A DNA stretch of 64,000 nt from Tillandsia leiboldiana (lineage: Eukaryota; Streptophyta; Magnoliopsida; Poales; Bromeliaceae): contig CM055064.1 of assembly GCA_029204045.2 (NCBI GenBank), positions 1,716,250-1,780,249 of the forward strand, written 5' to 3'. Positions 39,001-49,800 of the stretch are shown here, one piece after another (the stretch's first letter is position 1; each line of letters begins with the position of its first letter). Both the position numbers and the translations under genes were made by a program. The notes under the pieces are model-generated. The model was not told where the DNA came from. It searched no databases and saw only the letters and a program-made list of their open reading frames with translations.

Positions 39001-39741
39001 TGCTTGATTAGTTCATTATATATTATATTATTGTTATTGTAATTAAATGCAAGTCACTGCAAGCATTAAGAGTTCATATTTGGCTAACAATAATAACTAT
39101 TAGAACTTAGTGTTAAACTAAAAGTTTATTTGGGGAGTCACACTTGGTGCCTTTTTCGGCCTAGTTCCTACAGTAGCTTCTCCATTTGCTACGCGACAAC
39201 TAGACATTTGGCAAATAGAGCAGGTAGAGCTTTTGCTGCCGTTGGGAGCTAAAATGAGCTTTGAACCCAAGAAGGAGATCTGACATAAAGCTTATGCTTC
39301 TGGTGGAGCCGCAAGCTGTTTCAGAGGATATCAATGTAAAAGCTGTTAGTGCTATTTGCCTTATCTTGTTTTGACTAATTTTTACTGAAATCACAGGCGT
39401 CAGCCTCCAAATCCTTCCAGGCCAGCAAGATCTCTGGGCAGTTTGACTCGTGTGGCCCGACGAGGTAACTATTTTTGACTGGAAAATTTACTAACACATA
39501 AACTATTTTCATTCACCATTTTGATTGAGCTCACATATCTTGTAAATTAATTCTCTGTTTCTTCCTTACATGTCTAATTATGTACGCACACTAATCTACC
39601 GCAGGGACCGAAAGTCCAGGAGTTGATACTAATGGAAACTCACATGATTTCACGACCAAATTGCTCCATTTAGCTTGGCATCCAACTGAAAACTCGATAG
39701 CTTGTGCTGCTGCAAACAGCCTGTACATGTACCACGCGTAG
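33028..39741 (+). CDS. PP2A-B55: Protein phosphatase 2A regulatory subunit B, B55 (PR55) WD40 type
   Basis: Targets the PP2A catalytic/scaffold dimer to substrates; acts in cytosol and nucleus. Fourteen exons join in frame to 511 aa (family about 500-515): 33028-33136, 34023-34126, 34215-34310, 34391-34510, 34825-35028, 35631-35722, 35938-36056, 36698-36821, 37343-37466, 37784-37852, 37963-38054, 38149-38226, 39397-39464 and 39605-39741. All junctions are GT/AG. B55 marks are EFDYLKSFEIEEKINKIRW (exon 4), HDYHINSISNNSDGETF (exons 6-7), ITSAEFHPTHCNLLAYSSSKG (exons 7-8, split by the intron), DIKFSKDGRHILSRDYMTLKLWD and FRVATGSYGNLFRVFG. The protein ends LAWHPTENSIACAAANSLYMYHA in two pieces of family-typical sequence. 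Intron 4 has an 84-bp tandem duplication and intron 12 holds two MITEs; neither touches a splice site. Confidence 0.96.
34557..34724 (+). repeat. 84-bp tandem duplication in PP2A B55 intron 4
   Basis: TGTTACTGTTT...CAATCCTTTTCATCTTGAAAA begins at 34557 and again at 34641. The first part of the unit is almost identical and the later part has diverged. Confidence 0.8.
38302..38606. mobile_element. hAT-like MITE 1 in PP2A B55 intron 12
   Basis: Left end GGCCCTGTTTGGATGTCGAA, right end TGATATCCAAACAAGCCT: terminal inverted repeats of about 25 bp around an AT-rich core of about 300 bp. The GGCCCTGTTTGG end is common among plant hAT-type MITEs. No coding capacity. Confidence 0.65.
38609..38874. 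mobile_element. hAT-like MITE 2, directly adjacent
   Basis: Begins GGCCCTATATGGATGTTGAA two bases after MITE 1 and ends GTATCCAAACAAGACCT. It shares ends and part of its interior with MITE 1, so the two are related copies side by side. Confidence 0.6.
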
Positions 39742-40276
39742 ATACACCCCTGGCAGAAAATGCTCTCTTATTTGGCCTTTTTCCTTAATTAAATTGCTTC
39801 TTCTCGAAGCTTGGCTTTTCACTTGCAACCAGCAAGAGCACACAAGTTGCTTTATCATTGAGCTTCACACGGAAGCCCTTTTGGGGTCAGAAGATTTCGC
39901 TGAACTTGCTAACGAAGTAATTGTTTTGTGTTTTCGAACAGCTTTCGTCCAATTCTTTTAGAAGTGCGAGTCATCTCTATTCATTTAGATTCTCTGCTAT
40001 TACTTCGTCGAAACAGCTTCTTCTGCTATACTGTGCTAACTATATCTCTTAGCTAGATTTGGGTGCGTTATTATGTGGTCGCTGTTACGGTACTTATTCG
40101 ATCTTTGTGGCTATTCAATTTATTTATTTGTTGAAATAAGTGGGCAGAGATTTCGTGGTGCTGTATGTGTTCTTAGTATTGTATGTAATGCTAACAATAT
40201 TTTTACTAAGTGGATTGTGATCAAATGTTGTTTTGTTATATCGAGTGCTTTTCTCACTATCGTTTGCTTATTTCTC

Positions 40277-40314
40277 TTTGTTTGTTTGTTTGTTTGTTTG
40301 TTTGTTTGTTTGTT
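40277..40314. repeat. (TTTG)n microsatellite downstream of PP2A B55
   Basis: About nine tetranucleotide units, lying past the B55 stop codon, in the 3' UTR or beyond it. Confidence 0.9.
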
Positions 40315-40763
40315 TTTTTGGCCAGTTTGGTATTGAGATTTGTTTAAAACTAGTAAATAAAATAAAATTGGGATAAAAATATTTAGAGATATAATTAGCA
40401 ATGGGTTTAGGGTCCATACACTCTAAATAAAGTGTAGATGTGCATTTCATTCATTTGAGGATAAATTTGTTTTTACTAGTTTTATTAAAATAATTAATAA
40501 AATTTACTTTATTTTAAAATAGATGATTGTAAAATATATATTTTATTTTTATTTGGGATGTATATATAGCATTTTTTTTTTTTTAAATATAGATGATGTA
40601 GTGCAACTGATATCATTCTGGACTCTGTGCCTACAAACCAACAGCGGAGGTCTCAATTAAATTTTCAAATAAAAAGATTAAATTATGGAGAAAATTTCTA
40701 TATATACCCTTTTTTTATTATTATTCTTCCAATTTTTAAAAATTTATATTTTATTTTTTAAAA

Positions 40764-40768
40764 AAAAT
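40764..40768. repeat. Probable target-site duplication, left copy (AAAAT)
   Basis: AAAAT precedes the left LTR, compared with GAAAT at 46461-46465 after the right LTR. One mismatch, consistent with an aged duplication. Confidence 0.55.
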
Positions 40769-41380
40769 TATAACAATCCGGATGATCCGTAGCCATCCGA
40801 GATGAGATTGCTCTGAGATCGGCAAGACGGTGAGGATGATGGACTCGGTTGCACTGATCCAAGGGTGATCAGATCTGGTAATTGAGCTAAGGATCTGGGA
40901 GAATTGAGGAATTGGGAGATAAGAGGAAAAGAGATTTGGAAGGGAAAGGAGAAGGAGGGAGAAGAGAATAAAAGTTCTTATTCAAAATATGCATCCCTCG
41001 TTTGTAATACAATTGTCTATTTATACTACTCATCTCTATGGGCTAAACTGCAATATTTCCTACTTAAGGTATTTAATAGCATAAATTGTTTATTGTAAAT
41101 GGGCCCCTGCTGGGCCTAAACTCAATGCACTCCGGGCTTCTGGGCCAGGCCTCATCCTGCTACAGTGCGGCTCTACTCCCCCATGTTGGCTAATCAGCTC
41201 CCCCTTCGCTTCTCGGCGCCCGCTCCGCTTGTAACACTCCAGGCCCTGTCGCTTCAGTCGCTTCTCACCAACCCCTGTACTACGCCCTAACTTTACTCTA
41301 CCTCCTTCCCCGGCTCTTCTCTTCACCATGGTTCATCTCCTTCCTCTCCACCCTCTACCCTCTACTCCGTGGTTGTTACA
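40769..41380 (-). repeat. 3' LTR of gypsy element 2
   Basis: On the window + strand it starts TATAACAATCC (first G mutated to A relative to the partner) and ends GGTTGTTACA. Confidence 0.9.
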
Positions 41381-41394
41381 CTCCACTCTCCTTA
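41381..41394 (-). promoter_or_regulatory. Polypurine tract of gypsy element 2
   Basis: On the minus strand the sequence next to the 3' LTR is AAGGAGAGTGGAG, the expected plus-strand primer position. Confidence 0.65.
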
Positions 41395-41409
41395 AAAATA
41401 TCCTTGTCC

Positions 41410-44400
41410 TTAAGGATCAAACGTTGGATACTTTGCCTTAATCTCCTCATAGTCCTCCCAAGTTGTGTTTTCAGGACCCAAGTTGCTCCATTTTACTAAA
41501 ACTTGGGTGATTGCCTGGTTTCCTCGCTTCAACAATCACCTGTCTAAGATATGCTCGGGTTGGGTTAGCAACTGTCCCTCTTCCCCGGCGTGAAGCTCTT
41601 CCACTGGGATCTGCTCCGGTGTTGGGACTTCTTTCTTCAACTGAGGAACATAGAAGATGGAATGGATTTTGTCACCCTCTGGTAGCTGTAGCCGGTAAGC
41701 TACTGGCCCGACCCTCTGTAGTATCTCGTATGGCCCAAAGTACTTGGAGGTAAGTTTAAGGCTACGGCGCACAGCTACGCTACTTTAATGGTAAGGCTGG
41801 AGCTTGAGGTATACCTTCTCCCCTACCTTGTACTTCTTGTCCACTCTTCTTCTGTCTGCATTCTGTTTCATACGGTTTTGGGCTTCCAGTAGCCTCTCCC
41901 TCAACACTTGTAGCATTTGGTCTCTGTCTCTCTTCCATTCCTTGACTGTGGGGCTAACTTCAGTTCCCCAGTTGGCCAGTAAGGGTGTTGGGGGTTTGTA
42001 ACCGTAGAGGGCCTCAAATGGTGTCGTCCGTAAAAAAGAGTGGTGGTTGGTGTTATACCACCACTCAGCCAGGGGAAGCCATTTGGACCACCTACTGGGT
42101 TACTGAGAACACATGCACCTTAGATAGGTTTCTAGGCACCTGTTTACCCTCTCGGTTTGACCGTCGATTTAGGGGTGATAGGCTGTGCTCATGTGTAGCT
42201 TGACCCCCGAGGGCTTAAACAATTCTTGCCATATCTAGCTTGTGAACACCTTATCCCGGTCAGAGATGATCCCTCCTGGCATTCCATGCAGTTTGTATAC
42301 TGTATTAACAAAAGCTTTTGCCACCACTAAAGCTGTATATGGATGCGTTAGGGGAATAAAATGTGCATACTTGGTGAGCTTATCTACCACTACCAGTATG
42401 GTATCTCTATTTTCTAACTTTGGTAGGGCTTCAAGCTTTCATGATCAGTTTTAATTATGAAAGTCCGAGGACTTAAGTAGTGCTTCCATTTACTAACAGC
42501 TAACAGTATGGCAAGGAATTCTTTCTCATATGTTGAGAGTCCCATATTCCTTGGACTGATTGCTTTGCTGATAAAAGCTAGTGGTTTTCCATCTTGTGAG
42601 AGTACTACCCCCAACCCAACATCACAGGCATCTACTTCCACAGTAAATGTCTTGTTAAAATCAGGCATAGCAAGTACAGGAGCAGTGGCCATTGCTTCTT
42701 TCAATTTTTCAAAGGCACTCTGGGCTTCGTCAGTCCACTTGAAATTGTCTCTTTTTAAAAGTTCAGTAAGGAGTTTACTTATACTTCCATACCCCTTAAT
42801 GAACTTATGGTAGTAACCCGTGAGTCCAAGGAACTCTCTCAGCTCCTTTAAGGTGACTGGTCTGGGCCACTTGACCATTGCTTCAATCTTACTGAGATTA
42901 GTGACTATTCCTTGAGATGATATAATGTGGCCCAGGTATTCCACATGATCCTGCCCAAAGGAACATTTACTTCTCTTTTCTAGAAGCTGATTCTTCCCCC
43001 AATAGTTTAAGCACTGTTCCTAAGTGGCAGACATGCTCTTCTAAACTCTTGTTGTAGATTAGGATGTCATTAAAGAAGACAAGCACAAATCTCCTCAAGT
43101 GAGATTGAAAATTTTCATTCATCAATGATTGGAAAGTGGCCGGAGCATTAGTTAATCCAAAGGGCATAACCAAAAACTCGTAATGCCCGGCATAGATTCT
43201 AAAGGCAGTCTTTTCCACATCATTATCATGCATTCTGATTTGGTGGTATCCAGATCTCAAATCAATCTTAGAGAATCATTTAGAGCCTTCTAATTCATCC
43301 AATAAATCATCAATGATAGGTATGGGATACTTATCTTTAATTGTAGCTTTGTTCAACTGCCTGTAGTCCATGCACATTTTCTAGCTTTGATCTTTCTTCT
43401 TCACTAGTAGCACAGGTGATGCATAGGGGCTTGTACTCTTTCGAATAAAGTTGGTCTTAAGCAATTCAGCTACCTGCTTCTCCACCTCACTCTTTTGTTC
43501 ATGGCTGTGCCTATATGGCCTGACATTAATTGGTTGAGTCCCTAGCTGTAAGGGTATCTTATGATCCCGCTCTCTCTTTGGGGGTAAGCCTTTAGGATCT
43601 TGGAAGATGTATGAATGCTGCTTCAGCACCTTTTGTATCTCTTCTGGGATGTATTCTTCACACTTCTTGGTATTTCCCTTTAATTGAGCTATGGCATAAC
43701 AATAGCCTTGCATTCCTGCTTTCACCCACTGCTTAGCTCAAATTGCCTTAAGCTTAGCCCCCTCAGTGATGCCTTCCACAGTGACTGGTTTCCCTTTCTT
43801 GCTAAAGGTGACTGAGTTGTTGGAGTAATCAAAGGTTACTCTTCCATATCTCTTGAGCCAATCTATGCCTAGGATTATACTAGAGCCATCCAATCTGATG
43901 ACTCTAAGATCGGCCTGGTAAGACTCCCCATGCATCATCCATTGAAACCCTGAACACTTCAATTTGCTTAACACCTTGTGCCCATTTGCCGCAGTGACTA
44001 TGAGTGGTGTTGCTACTGTCATGTTGACCTTTAGTTCTTTAGCCACTTGGAATTCTATAAAGTTGTGGGTGCTTTCTGTATCTATGAGTATAACTAGTGG
44101 CTTGCCCCCTATCTCTCCCTGCACCTTGATAGTTTCATGGGGGGTTTCTCCATTGAGGGAATGGACAGAGATGCCCATCTCATCAGGCTCAGATTGTTCT
44201 TCTTCTTCTTATTCTTCATGTAGCATCATTTCATCAAATATTTTCTCTACTTCTGTTTCTCCACCAATTTGATTCATGGTTTTTCCTTGACATTGGTGCC
44301 CCTGGTAATACTTGTTACCACACTTGAAGCACAGTCCAGCAACTCTTCTCTGCTCTATCACCTGCCTGCTAATTCCAGATTGCCATACTGGTCTTTTAGA

Positions 44401-45459
44401 AGTTACTGCTTTATTGCCCTCAGCATTTCTTGTGTTACCCTTCTGATTATAAGTTCTGGAATACTGGTAACCTTGTGTCTGCCCACTGCCTGCCCTACTA
44501 ATTAACTTGTGCTTCTTCCACATAATAGAAAGGGCCTGCTCATGCAGTTTGGCTTGTTCATATACCTCTTCCGGTGAGGTGGGATTAGACCGATCTATAA
44601 AGGGAACCGGTTCCTCTTTGAGCCCATTGATATAACTCTGGATGAAGTGATCTTCACTTGAGGTGGGATTCAGATACAACATTCTAGCTCTCAAATCTTC
44701 AAACTTTTCTTGGTAAGCTTCTACACTTGTGGTTTGTTCTAACTTGTTAAACTCTCTAACCAACTTCTTCATAGAAGCTCCATCAAATCTCCTACATATG
44801 CCTTTTGTTAGTTCTGCCCAGTCTAGCTCAGGTTTGTCCATTATATATCCCTCCTTCCACTTATGTGCCTTACCAGTGAAGTGCATAGTAGCTACTTCTA
44901 CCCACTGCTCCTCTGGGATCTGGTATAGCTTAAAAAACTGCTCACTCTTGCTCAGCCACTCCCTTGGCTCCTCTCCTCCAAAGATGGGGTAATCTAGCTT
45001 GGGATATGGAACATAGTGGGGGTACCTATGAGTTGGTTGTATGGAAAAATTCTCTGCACCCATGTAGGGGTTGGGCAGTACCCCCTTTCCCTTATCATCT
45101 ATGTATTGAACTTTGGTGCTGCTGCCTGGAAATTCTATACCCCCTGCTCTTCCCTCTCTAATCTGAACAGATGGAATGGGGTCAGTTTTGAGGGAATTGG
45201 CCTGGGAACCCAAAAGCATCATTAGCTGGTCATGTCTTCTTGCAGCTTCAATTTGCTGTGCCTCATGCCTCTGCTGGCCCCCCAATTGGATTTCACCTAA
45301 CTGGTGCACTAGTGCCCCCAACTTCTGATTGTAATCTGTTCTAAACTGCTGCAATTTATCTTCTATGATACTATGGCACTCAGTAGTAAGTGTTTGTATC
45401 TTTTCTTCTATGGTTTTGATTTGCTCGCTCATCTCTTTGAGTCTGGTACCCTCAGCCAT
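41410..45459 (-). pseudogene. gag-pol relic of gypsy element 2
   Basis: Gag starts with MAEGTRLKEMSEQ at 45459 and runs to a stop near 44209 in a glutamate-rich linker. The protease block (44178-43738, LIDTESTH with Gly changed to Glu in the DTG motif) ends at another stop. RT is broken near 43383 and between 43265 and 42960. RNase H runs to about 42430, where the sequence jumps directly to integrase (related to ALPKSENRDTILVV of element 1). More stops follow near 42180-42235. The chromodomain-like end (VLVKWSNLGPE) stops at 41410-41412. The changed protease active site, the deletion and many stops show this copy is dead. Confidence 0.9.
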
Positions 45460-45822
45460 CTCTACCAGGTATGGTTCTTTAGTATTATAATGGAATCTGT
45501 TGTATTTAGATTTTCCTATCTTGGAATTGAGTGATGCTGATGTTATGCCTTCTTTTCTTCTCAGATTCAAGCCATGGCAAATATTTTGGTGGGAAATGAG
45601 AATCAAAGCAATTTGGTGGGATCAATACCTCCAATGCAGAGTAGTTCCAGTTGCTCTGTTGCTCTTCGATCGTTTTGCTGGAGATGATTGATAATTGCTT
45701 GATTGTTGCATTGTTGCCTCGATCTTGTGTGCTTGTTGCCTTGTTGTCTAGATCTGATGTTGCTTGTTGCCTTGTTGCCTCGATCTGATACTCAGTTCCT
45801 CACGATCCCTGGGATTGGAACT

Positions 45823-45834
45823 GCTATGATACCA
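45823..45834 (-). promoter_or_regulatory. Primer-binding site of gypsy element 2
   Basis: Reads TGGTATCATAGC on the minus strand, three bases from the 5' LTR; one mismatch to the initiator tRNA-Met type site of element 1. Confidence 0.8.
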
Positions 45835-45837
45835 CTT

Positions 45838-46460
45838 TGTAACAACCCGGATGATCCGCAGCCATCCGGGATGAGATTGCTCTGAGATCGACAAGGCGGT
45901 GAGGATGATGGTCTCGGTTGCACTGATCCAATCAAGGGTGATCAGATCTGGGAATTGAGCTAAGGATCTGGGAGAATTGAGGAATTAGGAAGAGAGATTT
46001 AGAAAGGAAAGGAGAAGGAGGGAGAAGAGAATGGAAGTTCTTATTCAAAATATGCATCTCTCGTTTGTAATACAATTGCCTATTTATACTACTCATCTCT
46101 ATGGACTAAACTGCAATATTTTCTACTTAAGGTATTTAATAGCATAAACTGTTTATTGTAAATGGGCCCCTTCTGGGCCTAAACTCAATGCACTCCGAGC
46201 TTCTGGGCCAGGCCTCGTTCTGCTACAGTGCGGCTCCACTCCCCCCTATTGGCTAATCGGATCCCCCTCCACTTCTCGGCGCCCACTCCGCTTGGAACAC
46301 TCCAGGCCCTTTCGCTTCGCTTCTCACTAACCCCTGTACTACACCCTAACTTTACTCTACCTTCTTCCCCGGCTCTTCTCTTCACCATGGTTCATCTCTT
46401 TCCTCTCCACCCTCTACTCTTCTCCTTCCTCTGTCTCCCCTCTACTCCGTGGTTGTTACA
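45838..46460 (-). repeat. 5' LTR of gypsy element 2
   Basis: On the + strand starts TGTAACAACCCGG and ends GGTTGTTACA. A TATA-like TATAAATAG is present on the minus strand near 46081-46090. Confidence 0.92.
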
Positions 46461-46861
46461 GAAATTAAGTTGATTCATTTGGTTTTCTCCGTTAAGATTC
46501 CGTTCCTATTCCGCATATTTTTTATAATTTATATTAAAAATATTTTTAAAACTATAAAAATATATTAAAAATTAAATTTTTTTATATAATAAATAAAGAT
46601 AATTTAGTTATTTCACTCTTTTTATTACTTCATATTTTTTTTAAAATTTTAAAAATATAAAATCTAAATTTTAAAAAATCAGAAAAAAAAAAGGATATTT
46701 ATAAGAATATTTTTCCTCGATGAACAGGTGCTTCGCACGTGTGCGTTGAGAACCCCAAGGTAGTGTGATGTGTGTGCTCGCCGTGTCAGTGTCAAATTTT
46801 CCGTCTATTAAAGTCGCGAGCAGAGGCGAAGGGCGAACGCGAAGAAGCCAATTCCCGCATC

Positions 46862-49800
46862 ATGGCTTCTCCCACTCCTCCTCCTCCTCCTCCTCCTCCT
46901 CCTCCGCCTGCTTCTTCTTCGCTGTCTCCTCCGGAAGTACCCATGGCGCTCCACGCCCACAACCGCAGCAAGCTCCTCCGCGCCCTCCGCGATCGCATCG
47001 CCGCCGCTTCTCGCCCCCTCCGTGGATTCGTCCTTCTTCAGGTAACAACTACCCCCCGCACCATTTCCGAATCCGAATTCGATCCCTAATCCGCAATCGA
47101 ACTCGCCGTTTCCGAATCCGTGATTGTTCCCAGGGAGGCGAGGAGAAGACGAGGTATTGCACGGATCATGCGGAGCTCTTCAGGTTTTTCCTGCGCTTTT
47201 TCTCGCGCTATTTTGAGTCCCTTTCTTTCCCGGTGGAATAGATCCGTACGTAGGGTTTTGGTTGGAAAGTAATGTAATTGATTTGCCCGAATTAGTAGTT
47301 TTTTCACTTCAAATTCGCTGCTCGTTTGTTGTGGTCTACTGTGTTCACGTCGAGATTGATGAATTTTCTGGTTTTTTTTCATGTTGTAAATTTCGGTGAG
47401 TCAATGTGATTGACTTGTCGTGGCTTGGCATTTGCTTAAATTATTGATATTTTAAGAAAAGTTGCAATTTTGTAGATGAAATGATATTATAGAACCTAGT
47501 CGTTAGCTCATCATAGTTACTTAAATTTAACTTAGTGAATTGACTTGTAGAAATTTCAAAAAAAAAAAAAAAAAAAGTTAGTAATTACAGGTTCTAACAC
47601 TTGGAAGAATTTTCGGGTGCTTGATTAAGTAAAGTTTGCAGATATATGGAATCAGCTTATAATGCCTCCTCTGAAAAGAACACTTTTGTCACATAACTGA
47701 TGCTATTAATTTTATTCCTTAACTTGCTTTCTAATTCTCACCTTGTGGAATTACAGGCAAGAGAGTTATTTTGCTTATTTATTTGGGGTAAGAGAACCAG
47801 GTTTCTATGGGGCCATTGTAAGTTTTGCTCTCCATGATTCTGTTCTTCTTTGTGCTTTAATTTAATCGTTTGTGTCGTTATTTTTTGTCATTGTTGTTCG
47901 GTGTCTTTTATGTGATTGATTTTGTATCTCTCCCCCCTCAATTTTAGCTAATATGATCTTTCTTTTTCCTGAAGGACGTTGCCTCTGGACAATCTCTTTT
48001 GTTTGCTCCAAGGTTACCTGCTGATTATGCTGTTTGGTTGGGCGATATAAAACCTTTGTCCTATTTCAAGGTGATTTATTTTTGAAAATTTAATGAATGC
48101 AACACTAACTAATCCCTTATTTATTGTCATACAAAAATGCTTCATGTTTTGTGTTGGAATCTCCAGGACAGATACATGGTCGACATGGTTTTCTATGTTG
48201 ATGAGATTGCACGAGTGCTACATGATTGTTTCAAGGAATCAGCGAAACCTCTTCTCTTTCTTTTATATGGGATGAACACAGATAGCAACAACTTCTCAAA
48301 GCCTGCTGGATTTGAGGTATCTGTACCTTGATATTGAGTCCTCTACCCAGGTCATAAATGAATAACTAAAAACTTAAGAAAATATGCTCTTCTTGGATAT
48401 CCTTTATTGTTTTTAATTCTTAGGGATGATCTTTTGGCTATTGAGCTTGTTCTTTCAGCTGCTTCAATCTATTTTATTGGTATTTGATACACTTACTAAT
48501 TGCTTTTATTTCTTGTGTTGTAGGGGATAGAGAATTTTGAGACTGATCTAACAACACTCCATCCTATTTTGATTGAATGTCGCATTTTTAAATCTGAAAT
48601 GGAGCTAGCCCTTATTCAATATGCCAATGATGTCAGCTCAGAAGCGCATGTCGAGGTAATTATATATTTATATTCTTCTATCTCAGCTTACTTTGCTGTG
48701 ATTCAGTTGCACCTCTCATCTTGTGATTTTTTTTCCTGCCTTCCTTTTTCACTACTTTCTTATCACACCAAAGAAAATATGTTGGTTGCATGTTATGGAA
48801 ATTGATTTTTAGAAACAATAACTTCATTTCATCCTCTGATTCAGATCTCATATGTTTTTCAGGTGATGAGAAGAACAAAAGCAGGCATGAAAGAGTATCA
48901 GCTGGAGAGCATCTTCCTTCATCACATCTATATGTATGGTGGTTGCAGGCATTGCTCCTATACATGTATATGTGCTACTGGTGAAAACAGGTGTTTTTCC
49001 TCCTTGTGCATGGAACTTAATATGATGCTATTCATAGCTCAAAAAGGAATTTTCTCATTTAGCTGTTATTTTCATGTATTATACAGTTGCTCTGTCATAA
49101 ATCGACATGTTTGTTGAAAGAAGTAACATCGTAAACAGTGACCATTGAAAAAAAAGAAATAACATCCTAAAAAGTGGAACTCACAAATGGCTTACAAATG
49201 AGCTCCATAGAAAGTTGGAAAATCTTTTTCTAAAAGCTGTATCCCGAGAAACATATTGATGCCTATGATCCATGTTAGACTGTATCTGTAAACAGATTCT
49301 TGATCGAGTTGTTGGTTGTTTTAGCTGGTCTTGCATTTGAATCCAAAAGCCCTATTCTTAATTGCTTTGAAAACCAACCTACTTTTCTTGAACTCCACAT
49401 GCCAGCTTTGATTTATAAATTTCCCTTTTCCTGTTATATTTCTTAAAGACATGGTAACTTATTTTGTACTACAGAACTACATACTCATTTATATATTGAG
49501 CTGCATAACGTGTTTGATGTGTGGATTCCTGAAAAATTATGCTAACATCATGATATTGTTTTATCATACCCCTATTGATGATACCTTGCCTGATAATCTG
49601 GGGACTCATAAAATGTTTAACTTTGTTCTATCTCAGTTGATGTTAGTTACAATATTAATTAATATCTATTTACATGACTTGCTTTGCAGCGCTGTTCTTC
49701 ATTATGGCCATGCGGCTGCTCCAAATGATAGGGTATGCTTCTTTCTTTTTGTATTTGCACTAATATCTTTATTCACATCTAATTATTATACTTTATGTGT

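Larger units (their letters stand above)
40769..46460 (-). mobile_element. Ty3/gypsy LTR retrotransposon 2, old and internally deleted
   Basis: A 5,692-bp element of the same lineage as element 1, on the minus strand. LTRs are 40769-41380 (3') and 45838-46460 (5'). The primer site and purine tract are in place. Gag and Pol segments align closely with element 1, and the LTRs share blocks such as CCAAGCGGAG and CTGGCCCA but are otherwise diverged, so it is a related family, not a copy. The two LTRs differ at about 40 sites plus several indels by eye, roughly twice the divergence of element 1. About 580 bp of RNase H/integrase is missing. The 5' LTR lies 402 bp upstream of the prolidase start codon but points away from it. 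Confidence 0.93.

Noticed and set aside
40769..46460. 5' LTR of gypsy element 2 acting as promoter for prolidase
   Set aside because: The element is on the opposite strand, so its LTR promoter points away from the gene; a bidirectional effect cannot be excluded but nothing shows it.
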